Origin: Shumkonia mesophila
GTDB lineage: Bacteria; Pseudomonadota; Alphaproteobacteria; Rhodospirillales; Shumkoniaceae
Direction of reading: 5' to 3'
NCBI RefSeq assembly: GCF_026163695.1
Contig: NZ_JAOTID010000002.1
Location: 652,146-716,145, forward strand
Length of the DNA: 64,000 bases
A program made the position numbers and the translations under genes. Numbering within the stretch: position 1 is the stretch's first letter; each line of letters opens with the position of its first letter. Below the pieces are notes generated by a model, which did no database searches, was not told the origin of the DNA, and saw only the letters and a list, made by a program, of their open reading frames with translations. This document shows, piece after piece, positions 60,952-64,000 of this stretch.

Positions 60952-62063
60952 CATCCCATATTCTCCAGATCCGGGACTTGACCAAGGTTTTCGATACGGA
61001 CCAAGGTCCAGTCACGGCGGTCGAGGCGGTCAACCTCACCATTCAGGGTGATGAATTCTTCACTATGCTTGGCCCATCGGGGTGCGGCAAAACGACAACC
61101 CTTCGCATGGTGGCCGGGCTTGAGACGATTACCTCGGGGCGCGTGCTGTTCGACGATCAGGATTTCACCAAGTTCTCGACGTTCCAGCGCAATATCGGCA
61201 TGGTCTTCCAATCGTATGCCCTGTTTCCCCACCTGACAGTTTTCGAGAATACCGCCTACGGCTTGCGTATCCGCAAGGTTCCGGAGGCCGAGATCAAGGA
61301 ACGCGTAGGGCGCATCCTCGAACTCCTGGGACTGGATGTGCTGGCCCACCGCCGTCCGCCCGATCTGTCCGGCGGGCAGCAACAGCGGGTTTCCATCGCC
61401 CGCGCGCTGGTCTACGACCCCGGCATGCTGTTGCTGGACGAACCCCTGGCCAACCTGGATGCCAAGCTTCGTGTCCAGATGCGCGAAGAAATCCGCCGTA
61501 TCCAGAAAGACCTCGGGATCATGTCGATTTATGTCACGCACGACCAGGAAGAGGCGATGTCGGTTTCCGACCGTCTGGCCGTCTTCAATCTTGGTCGACT
61601 CATCCAGGTCGGGCCACCCCACGAGGTTTATGCCAAACCCCGTTCGCTGTTCGTGTCGGACTTCATCGGGCAAGCCAACTTCTTTCCCGCCCGCGTGGTC
61701 AACCGCAACGGTTCGGGCGCGCGCGTTTTATTGACGACGGGCCTGGAGGTCGAAGTGGCAGCATCGACCCAGATCCCCCGGGAGGAAGCCGCGACAATCG
61801 AGGCCGGATTCGACGCGGTGGTGATGGCCCGCCCCGAGTGCCTGGGTCTCGGCCAGGCCAACAGCGGTGGCGCATCCTGCACGGTGCGGAGGATCCTGTT
61901 TCTCGGCAATTACACCCGCTACATGCTCGAATGTCGCGACTCCCGGCGCGAGGTTTTCGTCGACTCGCCGCGCCTCATTCCCGGAATTGGGGAAGGTTGC
62001 GAGGCATCGATCACCATTCCCGCAGCCGAAGCCATTCTCTTTCATGGCGGAGTTGATCAATGA
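60948..62063 (+). CDS. ABC transporter ATP-binding protein (FbpC/PotA-like)
   Basis: ABC ATPase of 371 residues. Walker A GPSGCGKTT, Q-loop VFQSYALFPHLTV, signature LSGGQQQRVSIARAL, Walker B GMLLLDEPLANLDA and switch VTHDQEEAMSVSDRLAV are all intact. A C-terminal TOBE-like regulatory domain follows (from about residue 240, with FFPARVVNRNG and MARPECLGLG). Start is GTG with AAGGAG 8 bases upstream, overlapping the phosphatase stop. It overlaps the permease gene by 4 bases. Confidence 0.93.
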   Translation: MTSHILQIRDLTKVFDTDQGPVTAVEAVNLTIQGDEFFTMLGPSGCGKTTTLRMVAGLETITSGRVLFDDQDFTKFSTFQRNIGMVFQSYALFPHLTVFENTAYGLRIRKVPEAEIKERVGRILELLGLDVLAHRRPPDLSGGQQQRVSIARALVYDPGMLLLDEPLANLDAKLRVQMREEIRRIQKDLGIMSIYVTHDQEEAMSVSDRLAVFNLGRLIQVGPPHEVYAKPRSLFVSDFIGQANFFPARVVNRNGSGARVLLTTGLEVEVAASTQIPREEAATIEAGFDAVVMARPECLGLGQANSGGASCTVRRILFLGNYTRYMLECRDSRREVFVDSPRLIPGIGEGCEASITIPAAEAILFHGGVDQ

Positions 62064-63760
62064 CGGCCGCCGCCACAGGTTCCGGAGGAGCGCTGGAGAA
62101 AAAGCTCGATTGGCTGCCCTATTTTGTCGGCGCCATGACTCTGTTCGTGCTTGTCGCCTTCCTGCTCTACCCGATCGGAAAGTCCGTCCTTTCAAGCTTC
62201 GTGAAAAGTGGCGATTCCTTGGATCTTGCCAATTTCACATTGCTCAACTTCGAGAAATTCTTCTCCAGCCCAAGTTACCAGCGCGCCTTCTTCCATTCGT
62301 TGGTGGTAGCGCTGGCAGCGACGGTTTTTGCCACCCTGCTTGCCTTGCCGGCGGCGTTCGCGATCAGCCGCATCTCGATGCCGTTTCGCAACGTCCTTCT
62401 TTCGCTGTCGGTGATTCCCCTGATTTCGCCGCCGTTCATCGGTGCCTACTCATGGGTCATCCTTCTCGGCAAAAGCGGCATCGTCACCCACTACATCCAG
62501 TCCTGGTTCGGGGTCGAGTTGCCATCCATCTATGGGGCGTTCGGCATCATTCTGGCCCTTTCGCTGAGCTATTTTCCCTATGTCCTGCTGATCGTTCAGG
62601 GCGCGCTGGCGGCCTCCGATCCCTATATCGAGGAATGTGCGTTCGTGATGGGCGCCAACCGCTGGCGGGTCTTGCGGACGATTACCTTCCCGCTGGTGCT
62701 GCCATCGATTGCCGCGGGCTCGATCATCGTCTTCATCAAGGCGCTTGGAAATTTCGGCGTTCCGGCCATTCTGGGCGGCGAATACTACGTCCTGCCAACG
62801 ATGATCTATTTTCAGGTGCATGGCTATTTCAACCTGAACGGCGCCTCGGCGATCGCCATGGTCAACGTCATCCTGACGCTGGGCGCCATCCTGGTCCTGA
62901 CTCGGGTGAACAAGGGACGCGGCCACGTCACAGTCACCGGCGGCACGCGCCGATCGGCGCAGATGACGGGGCTGGGTGCCATGATCTTCGCCAACGCCTA
63001 TTGTTGGGGGTTGCTGTTCGTGGCGCTTCTCCCCCATCTGATGGTGCTCTATTCGTCGTTTGCCGAAAAATGGGCTGGAACGCTGTTCCCGACGCAATGG
63101 GGAATCGCCAACTACCTGCGCGTCATCTCGGACGTCCAGGCGCCGTTCATCAACAGCATGGTCCTCGCGGGGGTCGCCACCGCGCTATGCGTCGTCTTCG
63201 GCACCCTGGCAGCCTATACGTCGGTACGTCGGCGATTTGTCGGGAAGTGGGCATTGGATCTGACCATCATGCTGCCCTTCGTGCTGCCCGGCATCGTAAC
63301 GGGGGTCGCCTACATCACCACCTTCAACAGTGGCCTGATCGTCCTTAGTGGAACCAGTGCCATCCTTGTTCTTGCCTATTTCGTTCGCCGGATCGCTTAC
63401 ATATTCCGAACGGTGACCGCGGCGGTCGGTCAGGTCGACAACAAGCTGGAAGAAGCCTCGGCCATTTGCGGCGCGACCTGGGGATGGACCTTCCGCAAGA
63501 TCACCGTGCCCCTGGTCTCTCCCGGGATTATCGCTGGGGGCATTCTGGTATTCGCCACGCTGATCAGCGAAATGAGCGTGACCATCCTGCTCTATTCGGC
63601 GAAGTGGAAGACGATGTCCATCGCCATCTATGAGTACATCATCGCCGACGAACTGCTGGACGCCTCGGCAATAGGATCGATCGCCATCGTGGCGACCTTG
63701 CTGCTGGTGTTCCTGTCCAGCAAGATTATCGGCAAAAGCATGGCGGAGATGTTCCGCTGA
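62060..63760 (+). CDS. ABC transporter permease, FbpB-like double-domain
   Basis: Inner-membrane permease of 566 residues formed by two homologous halves, each with about six helices and an EAA loop. The first loop is EECAFVMGANRWRVLRTITF and the second EEASAICGATWGWTFRKITV. This layout is normal for iron(III)/aminoethylphosphonate-type importers, where one gene supplies both membrane halves. It ends the four-gene operon. No further transport or phosphonate-degradation gene follows within the window. Confidence 0.92.
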   Translation: MTAAATGSGGALEKKLDWLPYFVGAMTLFVLVAFLLYPIGKSVLSSFVKSGDSLDLANFTLLNFEKFFSSPSYQRAFFHSLVVALAATVFATLLALPAAFAISRISMPFRNVLLSLSVIPLISPPFIGAYSWVILLGKSGIVTHYIQSWFGVELPSIYGAFGIILALSLSYFPYVLLIVQGALAASDPYIEECAFVMGANRWRVLRTITFPLVLPSIAAGSIIVFIKALGNFGVPAILGGEYYVLPTMIYFQVHGYFNLNGASAIAMVNVILTLGAILVLTRVNKGRGHVTVTGGTRRSAQMTGLGAMIFANAYCWGLLFVALLPHLMVLYSSFAEKWAGTLFPTQWGIANYLRVISDVQAPFINSMVLAGVATALCVVFGTLAAYTSVRRRFVGKWALDLTIMLPFVLPGIVTGVAYITTFNSGLIVLSGTSAILVLAYFVRRIAYIFRTVTAAVGQVDNKLEEASAICGATWGWTFRKITVPLVSPGIIAGGILVFATLISEMSVTILLYSAKWKTMSIAIYEYIIADELLDASAIGSIAIVATLLLVFLSSKIIGKSMAEMFR

Positions 63761-63848
63761 AGGATCACCGGATCGGGCAAAAGGGTCCGTAAAGGACTCT
63801 CGGCGCTGATCGGCTGATCTCCCCGATCAATCCGGACCTGGAGGTTCG

Positions 63849-63901
63849 GAATAAAAAGACCGCCCGCCTCTCCCCTTTGGGGATGAGAGAGAGGCGAGCG
63901 G
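63849..63901 (-). terminator. Rho-independent terminator for a minus-strand gene to the right
   Basis: A 13-bp stem with one mismatch (63860-63872 with 63889-63901) has an inner CCCC-TTT-GGGG loop structure. Read on the minus strand it is followed by TCTTTTTATT, a good U-run; on the plus strand no T-run follows. It therefore fits best the end of a leftward gene lying beyond the right edge, and may also slow plus-strand transcription. Confidence 0.7.
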
Positions 63902-64000
63902 CTGGGAGTGTTGGCGGATCGGCCTAGAGCGTTATCCGACCGGATAGAATCGAAAGGGATTCCCCTTTTTGGAGGAATGTGATTCAACATGTGGGCTGGA
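63902..64000. other. Right-edge sequence without a recognisable gene
   Basis: Two short inverted repeats are visible (TATCC-GACC-GGATA at 63933-63946 and GAATC-GAAAGG-GATTC at 63947-63962). An ATG at 63990 has GGAGGA some 14 bases upstream but too little sequence remains to judge. Confidence 0.4.

Noticed and set aside
63628..63990. Minus-strand gene at the right edge
   Set aside because: The frame runs through the terminator hairpin and into the permease gene with no motif; a real leftward gene, if present, ends beyond the window.

Overview
The window is high-GC chromosomal DNA of an alphaproteobacterium, most likely a Rhodospirillales relative. The evidence is the 'Shemin-type' 5-aminolevulinate synthase (hemA), an ELM1-family protein, a complete-looking alphaproteobacterial Tad/Cpa pilus locus, and several TRAP/TTT/peptide-type importers. 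No rRNA, tRNA, transposase, integrase or CRISPR array was recognised. Species assignment is inference from gene content only.

Layout. 1-11.7 kb: Tad (Flp) pilus locus. On the minus strand run flp pilin, prepilin peptidase, cpaB, cpaC secretin, cpaD, cpaE/tadZ, cpaF/tadA, tadB and tadC (cut by the left edge). A plus-strand VWA/TadG-like gene diverges from them, and two minus-strand TadE-like pseudopilins follow. 11.9-21.6 kb: housekeeping genes (FAH-family hydrolase, FprA-type ferredoxin-NADP reductase, YbaK-like deacylase, MFS carrier, hemN, amidohydrolase, O-methyltransferase, ELM1-like). 21.9-25.3 kb: TRAP transporter dctPQM plus universal stress protein. 25.4-29.3 kb: pyrE, a two-component system, and a divergent secreted protein with an internal duplication. 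29.4-32.5 kb: tripartite tricarboxylate transporter (TctC, and a TctA-TctB fusion). 32.6-39.4 kb: a complete peptide/nickel-type ABC importer with an inserted glycerol-dehydrogenase-like gene. 39.5-44.2 kb: mannose-1-phosphate guanylyltransferase, a three-unit DnaA-box cluster, a thioredoxin/NHL protein and hemA.

44.3-48.9 kb is the accessory stretch: a PhdYefM/PIN toxin-antitoxin pair, then three genes of visibly lower GC (AbiGi-like, a two-TM protein, a PD-(D/E)XK nuclease-like protein). They look like a small defence island. 49.0-53.0 kb encodes a tungsten/molybdenum aldehyde oxidoreductase with the AorA-AorB-AorC composition of the Aromatoleum aromaticum enzyme, behind an operator-rich promoter. 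Converging on it (53.0-57.5 kb) is an ABC importer operon with binding protein and two permeases but no ATPase. It ends in two paralogous small proteins resembling FmdE, and a near-consensus Fur box lies upstream. 57.8-63.8 kb: a LysR regulator diverges from an iron/aminoethylphosphonate-type ABC importer whose operon contains a PP2C-type phosphatase.

Most promising for new biology: the FmdE-like pair in the Fur-linked importer operon next to aorABC, the PP2C phosphatase built into an ABC importer operon, the low-GC defence-like island, and the two-component system with its duplicated secreted partner.
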